Shown here one piece after another: positions 7,919 through 14,783 of a DNA stretch of 16,269 nt. Under the pieces are notes generated by a model, which searched no databases, was not told the origin of the DNA, and saw only the letters and a list, made by a program, of their open reading frames with translations. Source of the DNA: an uncultured Blautia sp. GTDB lineage: Bacteria; Bacillota; Clostridia; Lachnospirales; Lachnospiraceae. The DNA is taken from positions 1-16,269 of the forward strand of contig URYM01000019.1 of assembly GCA_900552095.1 (NCBI GenBank), read 5' to 3'. A program made the translations under genes and the position numbers. Positions within the stretch are counted from its first letter, which is position 1. Each line of letters opens with the position of its first letter.

Positions 7919-7961
7919 AAAAAGGTGTGTGAACAGACTTTTTTGTTCACACACCTTTTTT
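7919..7961. terminator. bidirectional rho-independent terminator
   Basis: A perfect 17-bp stem (7919-7935 with 7944-7960), loop GACTTTTT, followed on the plus strand by six T residues. On the minus strand the stem ends in CCTTTTTACGG, so it also serves the convergent riboswitch-controlled operon ending at 7988. Confidence 0.9.
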
Positions 7962-7987
7962 CAATTCAATATCCATCAAACGCTTCT

Positions 7988-8378
7988 TTACGTTCCTGCA
8001 GATGCCAGCGCAATGCCAATACAAATGAGAATGGGTATCGCCCCCATAAAGGCAAAAGCGAGGCTCAGCACCCGATAGCTTCTATTATCATATCCCAGAA
8101 TATAAGACTGTCCCGGTTTGCGGGGATTGTAGAGGATTTCCACCTCCGCCCCTTTCTGCGGCATCTGCCTGGAAAAGGAAGTCCACCTGATATTCATAAG
8201 CAGGAAAATACCGGATTCTCAGACTTCCCTGCGTGGAAGCCTCATAACCGACGATCACCGCCCGGGCGCTTTTTGTACATCTCTTCTTCTGATTTCCCAA
8301 AAGAATCTCCAGCACCAGTGCCGGAATGAGAAATGCCGCCCCCAGCCCACAAAGCGTCAGTACCAAACCCAATTCCAT
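7988..8378 (-). pseudogene. DUF3592-like small membrane protein, frameshifted
   Basis: Two adjoining frames read as one protein broken once. The first (start at 8378) gives an N-terminal membrane helix (LGLVLTLCGLGAAFLIPALVLEI) and the domain start YFPAYEYQVD; the second supplies QMPQKGAEVEILYNPRKPGQ, a typical DUF3592 ending, and a C-terminal membrane helix (LSLAFAFMGAIPILICIGIALA), stopping at 7988. Joining them needs a one-base skip near 8173-8195, for example at the AAAA run at 8173-8176. Even when joined, the segment between YQVD and PQKGAEV looks about ten residues short, so a small out-of-frame deletion is also possible. The start has GGGAGG ten bases upstream and follows the related gene by 15 bases. 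Function is unknown. Sequencing or assembly error cannot be excluded. Confidence 0.6.
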
Positions 8379-8393
8379 CTTCTTTTCCTCCCG

Positions 8394-8849
8394 TCACATT
8401 TTCCAGAATACAAAAACAGCCAGTCCGGCTACGAAAATCCCCATCAGAGTTTTGCACAGATTTGCCAGAATACTCCCCGCTGCCTGTTCTCTCAAAATTG
8501 CAATATTTCTCTTCTTATCATAATAAAAGATCACCGGACGCCCTCCTTCCTCTTTCCGAAATTTTTCTTTCCAGAACCGCCTGCTGTGTCTGGTCAGATT
8601 CCACTTTTTGGTGGTCGGCACCCGAATTTGTTCTCCGTTTTCTTCCAGTTCCACAAAGAAGGTGTACTCTGTATAGTCTCCGCCCCCTCTCGGCATCCAT
8701 CCGCCCCCGGTCTTTTTCAGCGCGATGATTCTCCCCTGTCTTAGATTTTCTGATCTTTGTACCCGAAACATCAGGACCCACGCCTTCACACTTTCCTCCA
8801 GCATGATCCAGCTTCCCAGAAGACACATCCCTATGATCAAAAATTTCAT
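8394..8849 (-). CDS. DUF3592-like small membrane protein
   Basis: A 151-residue protein of unknown function with a membrane helix at each end (FLIIGMCLLGSWIMLEESV near the start; LMGIFVAGLAVFVFW at the end) and a central domain with the pattern YTEYTFFVELEENG, then GGRPVIFYYDKKRNIAIL, resembling DUF3592 proteins (Y..V..G followed by V.iyYdp...). The next gene has the same architecture, so the pair looks like divergent paralogues. GAAGGAG precedes the ATG, and only 21 bases separate it from the ABC ATPase stop, placing it in the riboswitch operon. Whether it helps corrinoid uptake or is a passenger is not shown by sequence. The DUF3592 link is by pattern only. Confidence 0.65.
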   Translation of the reverse strand: MKFLIIGMCLLGSWIMLEESVKAWVLMFRVQRSENLRQGRIIALKKTGGGWMPRGGGDYTEYTFFVELEENGEQIRVPTTKKWNLTRHSRRFWKEKFRKEEGGRPVIFYYDKKRNIAILREQAAGSILANLCKTLMGIFVAGLAVFVFWKM

Positions 8850-8870
8850 TTTTTCTCCTTCGCCGCAAAA

Positions 8871-9974
8871 CTATCTGACTTCTTCCAGTTTTCCCATTTT
8901 TCTGGCTGCCTGGATTAGTTCTTCCATCCTGCGGTTGCAGGAACCGATCTCCACCCCGGCATTGATCACACGAGTACAGTTCTCCATCCATTCCATCGCC
9001 CGCCCAAAAGTTTCTGCACTGATTTCCCGGAAAGGTCTCTCCGTGATGACCTCTGCCGCTAGAAGACGAGCCAGACGACAATCAATATCATTCTCATAAA
9101 GGATCCCCGCCACAAAAGGAAGGTTCGCTTTCTGCAGTTTCCGATATACCGGAATGCCATTCCCACAGGAGGAAAGGACGAATATCTGCGGTTTTCCCTC
9201 CGGTCTGGGCAGCTCAATACTCCCAAAACAGGGATCAAAATGGCCATTATCAATCCCGTAAAGTTCCCGGATCACCTCCTCCCGGAAGATTTCCTCCGGT
9301 TCTCCGTAACGGAAGATATGATCCCCTTTCACGCACAGGATCTTATCTGAAATCTTCTGAGCCAGGTCGATCTCATGGAGCGACAGAATCACTGTAATGC
9401 CCTTTTCTTTCGCCATACGGCTTAAGATCGAGAGCAGTTCCAGTTTATGCCGGATATCAAGAAAAGAAGTCGGCTCATCCAACACGATAATTTCCGGTTC
9501 CTGACAGATAGCCCGAGCCAGAAGCACCCTCTGGCGCTGCCCGTCGCTGATGGCATTAAAATCTCTGTCCCCCAGTTCTTGGGCATGCACCGCCTCCATC
9601 GCTTCCTCCACCTTTTTTTCATCCTCCGCAGAAAGGATTCCCAACTTTCCCGTGTAAGGATAACGGCCGGAAGCCACAATATCGTGGCAGGTCATAAGTT
9701 CCGGCCGCATCCGCTCCGTCAGCACCACCGCCATCTGGGTGGCCAGTTCTTTATTTGAGATCTGATGCAGATTTTTCTCATTAAAGATAACCTTCCCACC
9801 GATCAGCTTCAGCTGCCTTGTAATACTCTTCAGGATCGTCGATTTTCCGGAACCATTCGGGCCGATCAGCGTAACGATCTCCCCCTTTTCGATTCCCAGA
9901 ACAATGTCCCGGATCAGCGGTTTTCCATTGTATCCCACCGACAAATCCTGCATCTGAAAATAATACTCCCTCAT
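8871..9974 (-). CDS. ABC transporter ATP-binding protein (BtuD/FecE type) with C-terminal extension
   Basis: ATPase of a cobalamin/siderophore-class importer, acting on the inner face of the membrane. In the first 255 residues are Walker A GPNGSGKST (38-46), signature SDGQRQR (143-149, in place of LSGGQ), Walker B IIVLDE (162-167), D-loop SFLD and the switch His200. The Q-loop position reads VVLTERM, with no Gln. Residues about 262-367 are an extra domain beyond the usual 250-270-residue ATPase: QIFVLSSCGNG, a glycine-containing strand-turn, then VAGILYENDIDCRLARLLAAEV, which looks Rossmann-like. Similar extensions occur, to my recollection, in some archaeal and clostridial corrinoid or iron ATPases. 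It starts 3 bases after the permease stop, with its ribosome binding site inside the permease gene. Confidence 0.88.
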   Translation of the reverse strand: MREYYFQMQDLSVGYNGKPLIRDIVLGIEKGEIVTLIGPNGSGKSTILKSITRQLKLIGGKVIFNEKNLHQISNKELATQMAVVLTERMRPELMTCHDIVASGRYPYTGKLGILSAEDEKKVEEAMEAVHAQELGDRDFNAISDGQRQRVLLARAICQEPEIIVLDEPTSFLDIRHKLELLSILSRMAKEKGITVILSLHEIDLAQKISDKILCVKGDHIFRYGEPEEIFREEVIRELYGIDNGHFDPCFGSIELPRPEGKPQIFVLSSCGNGIPVYRKLQKANLPFVAGILYENDIDCRLARLLAAEVITERPFREISAETFGRAMEWMENCTRVINAGVEIGSCNRRMEELIQAARKMGKLEEVR

Positions 9975-9977
9975 CTT

Positions 9978-11039
9978 CTATCTCCTCTTCTTGCGCAGCA
10001 TCATACCGATCACCACCGGAGCGCCGAAAATAGATGTTACCGTGCTGATATTCAGTTCCATGGGGCTAAATGCCATCCGGGCAATCAAGTCACACATCAT
10101 ACAAAAAACAGCTCCGCCCAGAAAAGTGCCCGGTATGACAATCAGCGGCCTTGACGTATTAAGTCCCGTCTTAATCAGATGGGGAACCGCGATCCCCACA
10201 AAGGAAATGGGACCGGCAAAAGCAGTCACACAGGCAGAAAGCACACTGGAGAGCAGGATAAGTGCTACCCGGAACACTTTGATATTTACACCCATGCTCT
10301 GTGCATAAGCCTCTCCCAGCTGATAAGCACCGATGGGCTTGGACATCAGAAAGGTAATCACTGCCGCAATTCCTACAATAATGGCTGCAACCTGTACATT
10401 GCTCCAGCTCATACCCGAAAAACTTCCCTGGGACCAGCCGTGCAGATTGGCAATATCCGAATCCTCTGCAAATGTAACAATAAAATCTGTCACGGCAGAA
10501 CAGATATAGCCGATCATAATTCCTGTGACCAGAAGCGTTGCCATATGATGGATCCGCCGGGAAATCAGAAGAATAAATCCTGTGGCGATCAGCGATCCCA
10601 CAAAGGCCGCCAGTACCAGCGTATAAGAAGAAATTTTCTTAAAGCGCTCCAGAAAACAGATCATAACCACAGCTACCACCATCTTCGCCCCGGAGGAGAT
10701 TCCCAGTTCATATGGTCCTGCAATGGGATTGTCAAAAAAGGTCTGCAGAAGAAACCCGGATAAAGACAGGGCACCGCCCAGAATCGCCGCCATCAGAATA
10801 CGGGGCAGACGGATCTTCCAAATAATATTGTACTCCGTCCCTTCCCCGCCTCCGTTAAAAATAATTTCCAGGATTTTCCCTACAGAAATATCCGTGCTTC
10901 CCGTATTGATATTCAAGATCGTGATCGCCAGAAATGCCAGAAAAAGCAGAAGGAAAACTGCTGTATAACGGGATCTCCGCCTGAAATTTTCTCTGTGAAA
11001 AACTCCTCCGCTCACCGCGTCTGTATGTTTTTTCTTCAT
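9978..11039 (-). CDS. FecCD/BtuC-family ABC importer permease
   Basis: Membrane channel subunit of the importer, 353 residues, the usual length for this family, predicted to have about ten helices and to function as a dimer. After a short basic N-terminus come the first helix (AVFLLLFLAFLAITILNINTG), the conserved RLPRILMAAILGGALSLSG, the family stretch DNPIAGPYELGISSGA, and the late motif GPISFVGIAVPHLIK, which includes the ATPase-coupling region. It ends NISTVTSIFGAPVVIGMMLRK, typical of FecCD. The ATG at 11039 is preferred: it has GGGGGGAAG upstream and follows the lipoprotein stop by 14 bases. A longer in-frame extension to 11174 would overlap the lipoprotein gene and has no family similarity. 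The corrinoid assignment comes from the upstream riboswitch; the fold alone would equally suit iron-siderophore or haem. Confidence 0.92.
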   Translation of the reverse strand: MKKKHTDAVSGGVFHRENFRRRSRYTAVFLLLFLAFLAITILNINTGSTDISVGKILEIIFNGGGEGTEYNIIWKIRLPRILMAAILGGALSLSGFLLQTFFDNPIAGPYELGISSGAKMVVAVVMICFLERFKKISSYTLVLAAFVGSLIATGFILLISRRIHHMATLLVTGIMIGYICSAVTDFIVTFAEDSDIANLHGWSQGSFSGMSWSNVQVAAIIVGIAAVITFLMSKPIGAYQLGEAYAQSMGVNIKVFRVALILLSSVLSACVTAFAGPISFVGIAVPHLIKTGLNTSRPLIVIPGTFLGGAVFCMMCDLIARMAFSPMELNISTVTSIFGAPVVIGMMLRKKRR

Positions 11040-11053
11040 AATCTTCCCCCCGG

Positions 11054-12226
11054 TCAGTTTACTTTCTTCAAAAAGGTCATCTGACTGTCCTCTCCTCCGG
11101 TCAGCATCCGGTTCACATCGGTAATCATATTTCCCACCACATCCGTAGCCTGATAAAAATACGTTCCGGTGCACCAGACATTTCCTTCCTTTACCGCCTT
11201 AAAATCTGCCAGCAGCTCACTTTTGGCCACCAGTTCCTCTGTGGTGGAAATGCTTCCATCTATCGTTCCATTGTAGATAAGATAATCTGCATCCACCGCC
11301 GCAGCATAAAATTCCTCCATGGTCATGGAAACGGAAGCGCTCCTGCTCTCCAGATTCTCAAGATTATCAAAAACATAGCGTCCCCCGCCAAGTTCGATCA
11401 TCCGCGGAATGTAATCATCTGATTTTCTCACCACCGCCGAACCATCGGTGCTGATGTAAAAAAATGCCACCGTCTTCTCCGTGTTAGGAAAATCCTTCAA
11501 ATCAGTGATCACCTGAGCCTGCGGTTCAAAAAAAGCTTCCGCTTCCTCTTCTTTCCCCATCATCACACCGTAAAGTTTGATCCATTCTGTCCTTCCCAGA
11601 GGATGCGTCTCATAACTGGAACGGTCAATAAAAACTGGAATCCCCAGCATTTCTATCATTTCCTGCACCTTCGGGCTGTGAAGGATCATCGTAGATTCAA
11701 CCGCCAGATCACAGCCCTGATTTACCAGCAATTCATAATCCGGCTCATCGTATTTCCCCGCAAATAGCATCCGCCCTTCCTCCATAGCTGTCACCGCATT
11801 TTCAATATACCAGCCGGAGGCCATTGTTCCCGACATCTTCACCGCATCCAGGGCATCCAGCGAATCAAAAAGAGACATCGCCGAAGTCGCAGCCAGATAA
11901 ATATGATCCAGGGGCCTGGGAAGAAGAATAATATCTTCCTCCAGTCCTTCCGGCGCTTCTTTTCCCTCCGGTATAACCAGATAGCGGGCGCTGTCATGCA
12001 CGTCGATCAGGGCATATCCGCCCTCATAATAGGAAACGTCAAACCCCTCGGCATACTGCAGCTCCATAGAAGACTGGTACGTAAGCCCCGCCAGTTTCTG
12101 CCCGTCATTCTCCTCCTGAAACGCGGAAATTTCTTCACGTTCCCCTGACTCCTTCTGTCCGCAGCCTGCCAGCATTCCCGCCAGCAGGCCTACAATCATC
12201 AGCCAGATACATCCTTTTTTCTTCAT
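11054..12226 (-). CDS. BtuF/FepB-like substrate-binding lipoprotein
   Basis: Extracytoplasmic binding protein delivering ligand to the permease. The 390 residues begin with a lipoprotein signal peptide, MKKKGCIWLM and lipobox LAGC with Cys22 as the lipidated residue. Two lobes follow: the N-lobe from about GLTYQSSMELQYAEGF through DIILLPRPLDHIYLAATS to LGIPVFIDRSSYETHPLGRTEWIKLYGVMMG, a linking helix (EEEAEAFFEPQAQVI), then a C-lobe beginning TVAFFYISTDGSAVVRKSDDYIPRMIELGGG. This is the TroA/PF01497 arrangement for cobalamin, haem or Fe-siderophore binding. Its start overlaps the previous gene's stop as ATGA, indicating translational coupling. The N-lobe is clearly homologous to the C-terminal half of the preceding protein. 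Ligand is inferred to be a corrinoid from the riboswitch. Confidence 0.9.
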   Translation of the reverse strand: MKKKGCIWLMIVGLLAGMLAGCGQKESGEREEISAFQEENDGQKLAGLTYQSSMELQYAEGFDVSYYEGGYALIDVHDSARYLVIPEGKEAPEGLEEDIILLPRPLDHIYLAATSAMSLFDSLDALDAVKMSGTMASGWYIENAVTAMEEGRMLFAGKYDEPDYELLVNQGCDLAVESTMILHSPKVQEMIEMLGIPVFIDRSSYETHPLGRTEWIKLYGVMMGKEEEAEAFFEPQAQVITDLKDFPNTEKTVAFFYISTDGSAVVRKSDDYIPRMIELGGGRYVFDNLENLESRSASVSMTMEEFYAAAVDADYLIYNGTIDGSISTTEELVAKSELLADFKAVKEGNVWCTGTYFYQATDVVGNMITDVNRMLTGGEDSQMTFLKKVN

Positions 12227-13365
12227 TTCTGTTCTCCCTCTTCCGCCGCTGCCTCAAAAACAGCTGCTGCCTTCTCTTCACATCCAAGCATAGCGCCGTA
12301 TGCCTTGATCCACTCCAACTGTGCCAGTTCCCTCTTTTCATCCGCTGACCGGTCAACGATCATGGGAATCTTCAGCAGAGTCAAATATTCTGCAGTCTCC
12401 TGTAGTTTCTGATTCCGTTTTCGGATCTCTTTCATACGTTCCCCGTCTTCTCCTGTTTCTGTTTTCTCCGGCAGCACTTCTGACGAAAGGATCACCAGAT
12501 CTGTTCCTCTGCTCAGCAGCGTTTTATAATCCAGCTCTTCTCCACTTCCGACAGCTATCTTCTCTGTCTGACCCAGCTGCTTTAAGAAATCCGGCGTTTC
12601 TTCGACCTCCATATAGATTCCCTGTACCGGAAGACGCAGCACAGCCATCTCCTTGTCAAGCCCCGCCGGAATTTCCACCCCTTCGGGAACCAGCAGATAT
12701 TTTACCACATTATGCCCATACATCTTTGCTTCTTCCTCCGGCTCTTCTGCCTGAAAAGCCGTATCAGACGCCAGATCGATCTCCAGAAGCGTAATCCCTT
12801 GATCATAGCGATACAGTTTAAAATATTCCGCATAAGAAAGCTCTGTTTCCTCCTGATACGTCAGTCCTTGGATCTTCGGCGCCTCCTCATCCAGCATCTC
12901 TCCGTCTCCAGCTCCCACGGCAGCGCTTTTTTCTCCGTCAGCCGCTGCCAGATAAATAAAAATACTGTATTCAATCTCATGGGCGGCAGACATCTTCGTA
13001 GTCATCGCAAAAATCCTGTTATTCTTATTTAATTCTACCGGGATTTCAAACGTGGACGTACTTTCGGTGTTTGTCCCGTAATAAGTCTGTCCATTTTCTT
13101 TTACATAGCTGTAAGAGCCGCTGCTAAAAACGATGGTCGCATAGGCCTGACCATTCCGGATCATAATTTTATCGCAGAAAATACTCACCCTCCCGGTTCC
13201 TCCTGACCAGGAAAACTTATCCGGTGTATAAACACCATCCCCCAACTCCTGGGCGGGTTCTTCGCCTTCCCGCACTCTTATTCCCATATAAAGCAGTGCC
13301 GCCGTTACCAGCCCCACAATCAACGATACAAACACAACCCTGACCTTTTTTGAATTTCTTTTCAC
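12223..13365 (-). CDS. membrane-anchored accessory protein: beta-rich domain plus half of a BtuF-like binding protein
   Basis: First gene after the B12 riboswitch, 380 residues from a GTG start. The GTG at 13365 is chosen because AGGAG lies six bases upstream. A longer ATG frame (to 13518) runs back through the riboswitch terminator and has no ribosome binding site. Order: a basic N-terminus and membrane anchor (residues 8-29, VRVVFVSLIVGLVTAALLYM), a beta-rich domain (about 43-140: DGVYTPDKFSWSGGTGRV, AYATIVFSSGSYSYV, STFEIPVELN, MTTKMSAAHEIEYSIFI), an acidic linker, then about 165-375 homologous to the N-lobe of the next lipoprotein (both have GLTYQ, Y.LVPEG, and an EWIK.YG.M.G segment). 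It stops at the inter-lobe helix, so the C-lobe is absent. The beta domain recalls haem-binding NEAT domains in outline only. Role is unknown; ligand capture or handover at the surface is plausible. Confidence 0.8.
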   Translation of the reverse strand: MKRNSKKVRVVFVSLIVGLVTAALLYMGIRVREGEEPAQELGDGVYTPDKFSWSGGTGRVSIFCDKIMIRNGQAYATIVFSSGSYSYVKENGQTYYGTNTESTSTFEIPVELNKNNRIFAMTTKMSAAHEIEYSIFIYLAAADGEKSAAVGAGDGEMLDEEAPKIQGLTYQEETELSYAEYFKLYRYDQGITLLEIDLASDTAFQAEEPEEEAKMYGHNVVKYLLVPEGVEIPAGLDKEMAVLRLPVQGIYMEVEETPDFLKQLGQTEKIAVGSGEELDYKTLLSRGTDLVILSSEVLPEKTETGEDGERMKEIRKRNQKLQETAEYLTLLKIPMIVDRSADEKRELAQLEWIKAYGAMLGCEEKAAAVFEAAAEEGEQK

Positions 13366-13448
13366 ATCCTTCTCCTGTTCCGCGGCATCTGCGCCGCCTG
13401 TTGACGGACTTCCGTGGGAAACAGCCCATTTTTCCTGGTATCCGTTGC

Positions 13449-13486
13449 AAATAAATAAAAATACGCCTGCTCCAAAAGAGCAGACG
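13449..13486 (-). terminator. rho-independent terminator of the B12 riboswitch expression platform
   Basis: On the minus strand a 9-bp stem (CGTCTGCTC with GAGCAGGCG, one wobble) and loop TTTTG are followed by TATTTTTATTTATTT. It lies between the cobalamin aptamer and the first gene of the operon. The 3' arm contains AGCAGG, complementary to CCTGCT of the B12 box, which suggests how ligand could switch it. Confidence 0.85.
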
Positions 13487-13539
13487 CTGCATGCAAAACA
13501 GACTGAATCTAAATTCATCGCAAATAATATGAACCCTGT

Positions 13540-13735
13540 GCTTTCTCCGGAAGCTATTCACCACTCTCAGCAGGTTTCCTGACTTACAGATCTTCGCCTG
13601 ACCGCCCCTTCTCACGCCAACGGCATAATGGTTTTTTGCAGCTTAGCTCCCTGATTACAGTGACCGGATCGTTTGAGATTTTCACTCAATTCCCTTTTAT
13701 CCGAACAGGATTTCCTGCCCGGCACTGAAAGCCCC
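13540..13735 (-). promoter_or_regulatory. cobalamin (B12) riboswitch aptamer
   Basis: Read on the minus strand, this contains the hallmarks of the cobalamin aptamer in order: an early hairpin followed by AAAAGGGAA, GAGTGAAAATCTC, CGATCCGGTCACTGTAA, GGGAGC, and the B12 box AAGTCAGGAAACCTGCTG (13585-13568). A closing P1 helix is possible between GCTTTC (13732-13727) and GAAAGC (13545-13540). The length of about 196 nt is normal. In this class, cobalamin binding lowers expression, here probably through the terminator at 13449-13486. It controls the six-gene transporter operon downstream. Confidence 0.93.
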
Positions 13736-13748
13736 TTATTTTTTCTTC

Positions 13749-13777
13749 ATTGTAACAAATCCTCTGACAGATTGCAA
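13749..13777 (-). promoter_or_regulatory. promoter of the B12 riboswitch operon
   Basis: Minus-strand TTGCAA (13777-13772) and TACAAT (13754-13749) are 17 bp apart and begin transcription just before the aptamer. No terminator is visible between the dapF stop codon (13798) and this promoter, so some dapF read-through is possible. Confidence 0.65.
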
Positions 13778-13797
13778 GGATATCCCCTTCCTATCCT

Positions 13798-14631
13798 CTA
13801 TAAAAACAGCTCCCCGTCAAAAACAGTCACTGCCGGCCCCGTCATATAAACCAGGTTTTCTTCCCGATCCCAGTAAATGTCCAGATCTCCTCCCAGGAGT
13901 TTCACCGTCACTCTGTCTTCGGTATAGCCATTTAAAATGCAGGCCACCGCTACCGCACAGGCCCCGGTTCCGCAGGCCAGTGTTTCGCCGGAACCGCGTT
14001 CCCACACCCTCATCTCTGCTGTATGCCGGTCGATCACCCGGACAAATTCTGTGTTGACCCGATCCGGAAAAGCCGCGTGATGTTCAAATCCCGGACCAAT
14101 CTTCTCCAGATCCAGCCCTCTTACATCCTCCACAAAGGTCACCGCATGGGGATTCCCCATGGAAACACCTGTAATCTTCCAGATCTTTCCCTCCACCTCA
14201 AGCGGCATCTGCAGCACTCTTTTCTCCTCCGCCGCAATCGGGATCTTATCCGGATCCAATACAGGAGATCCCATATTCACCTTTACCCTTGCCACTTTTC
14301 CATTTTCCACTGTAAGATGAAGCGTTTTTATCCCGCTCCTGGTCGCAACAGTAAGTACTTCTTTTTTTACCAGTCCATAATCATAAACATACTTTGCCAC
14401 ACACCGGATGCCGTTTCCGCACATGGCTCCCTGTGAACCGTCCGCATTATACATCTCCATCTCACAGTCTGCCAGCGGCGTAGGCTTAATCAGGATGAGT
14501 CCGTCCGCTCCCACGCCAAAGTTCCGGTTACTGACAAATTTTGCCAGTTCGGAAGGATTTTCTACCTTTTCCTGAAAGCAGTTGACGTATACATAGTCAT
14601 TTCCCAGCCCCTGCATTTTTGTAAATTTCAT
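13798..14631 (-). CDS. dapF: diaminopimelate epimerase
   Basis: Cytoplasmic PLP-independent racemase converting LL- to meso-diaminopimelate, for peptidoglycan cross-links and lysine synthesis. The 277 residues match the family (about 275). The N-terminus KFTKMQGLGNDYVYV is characteristic. The two catalytic cysteines are present in their motifs: Cys71 in GAMCGNGIRC and Cys220 in GSGETLACGTGACA. NRNFGVGADGLI and the substrate-contacting VSMGNPHAV are intact. AGGAG precedes the ATG with suitable spacing, and a consensus promoter lies upstream. It is a single gene divergent from the purine permease; other lysine-pathway genes are not in the window. Confidence 0.97.
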   Translation of the reverse strand: MKFTKMQGLGNDYVYVNCFQEKVENPSELAKFVSNRNFGVGADGLILIKPTPLADCEMEMYNADGSQGAMCGNGIRCVAKYVYDYGLVKKEVLTVATRSGIKTLHLTVENGKVARVKVNMGSPVLDPDKIPIAAEEKRVLQMPLEVEGKIWKITGVSMGNPHAVTFVEDVRGLDLEKIGPGFEHHAAFPDRVNTEFVRVIDRHTAEMRVWERGSGETLACGTGACAVAVACILNGYTEDRVTVKLLGGDLDIYWDREENLVYMTGPAVTVFDGELFL

Positions 14632-14660
14632 AACCTTCTCCTCCTCGTTTTTCTGGGTTC

Positions 14661-14689
14661 ATCATAACAACCGCAACTTTATTTGTCAA
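14661..14689 (-). promoter_or_regulatory. dapF promoter
   Basis: Minus-strand TTGACA (14689-14684) and TATGAT (14666-14661) are separated by 17 bp, about 30 bases upstream of the dapF start codon. Confidence 0.8.
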
Positions 14690-14702
14690 TTCCCGCCTTT
14701 TA

Positions 14703-14731
14703 TTGACAAACCTGTTTTTTCTCTATAGAAT
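14703..14731 (+). promoter_or_regulatory. purine permease promoter
   Basis: TTGACA (14703-14708) and TAGAAT (14726-14731) with a 17-bp spacer. Its -35 lies 13 bp from the dapF -35 on the other strand, a back-to-back arrangement. The 50-base leader shows no purine riboswitch. Confidence 0.8.
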
Positions 14732-14783
14732 AAACTTTGTTCACATACAATCTATTTCAATCATTCATGAGGGAGGAACACAC

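Noticed and set aside
11040..11174. N-terminal extension of the permease
   Set aside because: It overlaps the lipoprotein coding region in another frame and lacks family similarity; the ATG at 11039 has a ribosome binding site.
12223..13365. Firm call of a haem-binding NEAT domain
   Set aside because: Only the outline is similar; the usual YxxxY haem motif is not clearly present, and the riboswitch points to corrinoids.
13366..13518. N-terminal extension of the accessory protein with two extra cysteine-rich segments
   Set aside because: It is the translation of the riboswitch terminator and leader; it has no ribosome binding site, and the GTG at 13365 has a good one.
14732..14783. Possible purine riboswitch before the permease
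   Set aside because: The leader is only about 50 bases and lacks the conserved three-way junction sequences.
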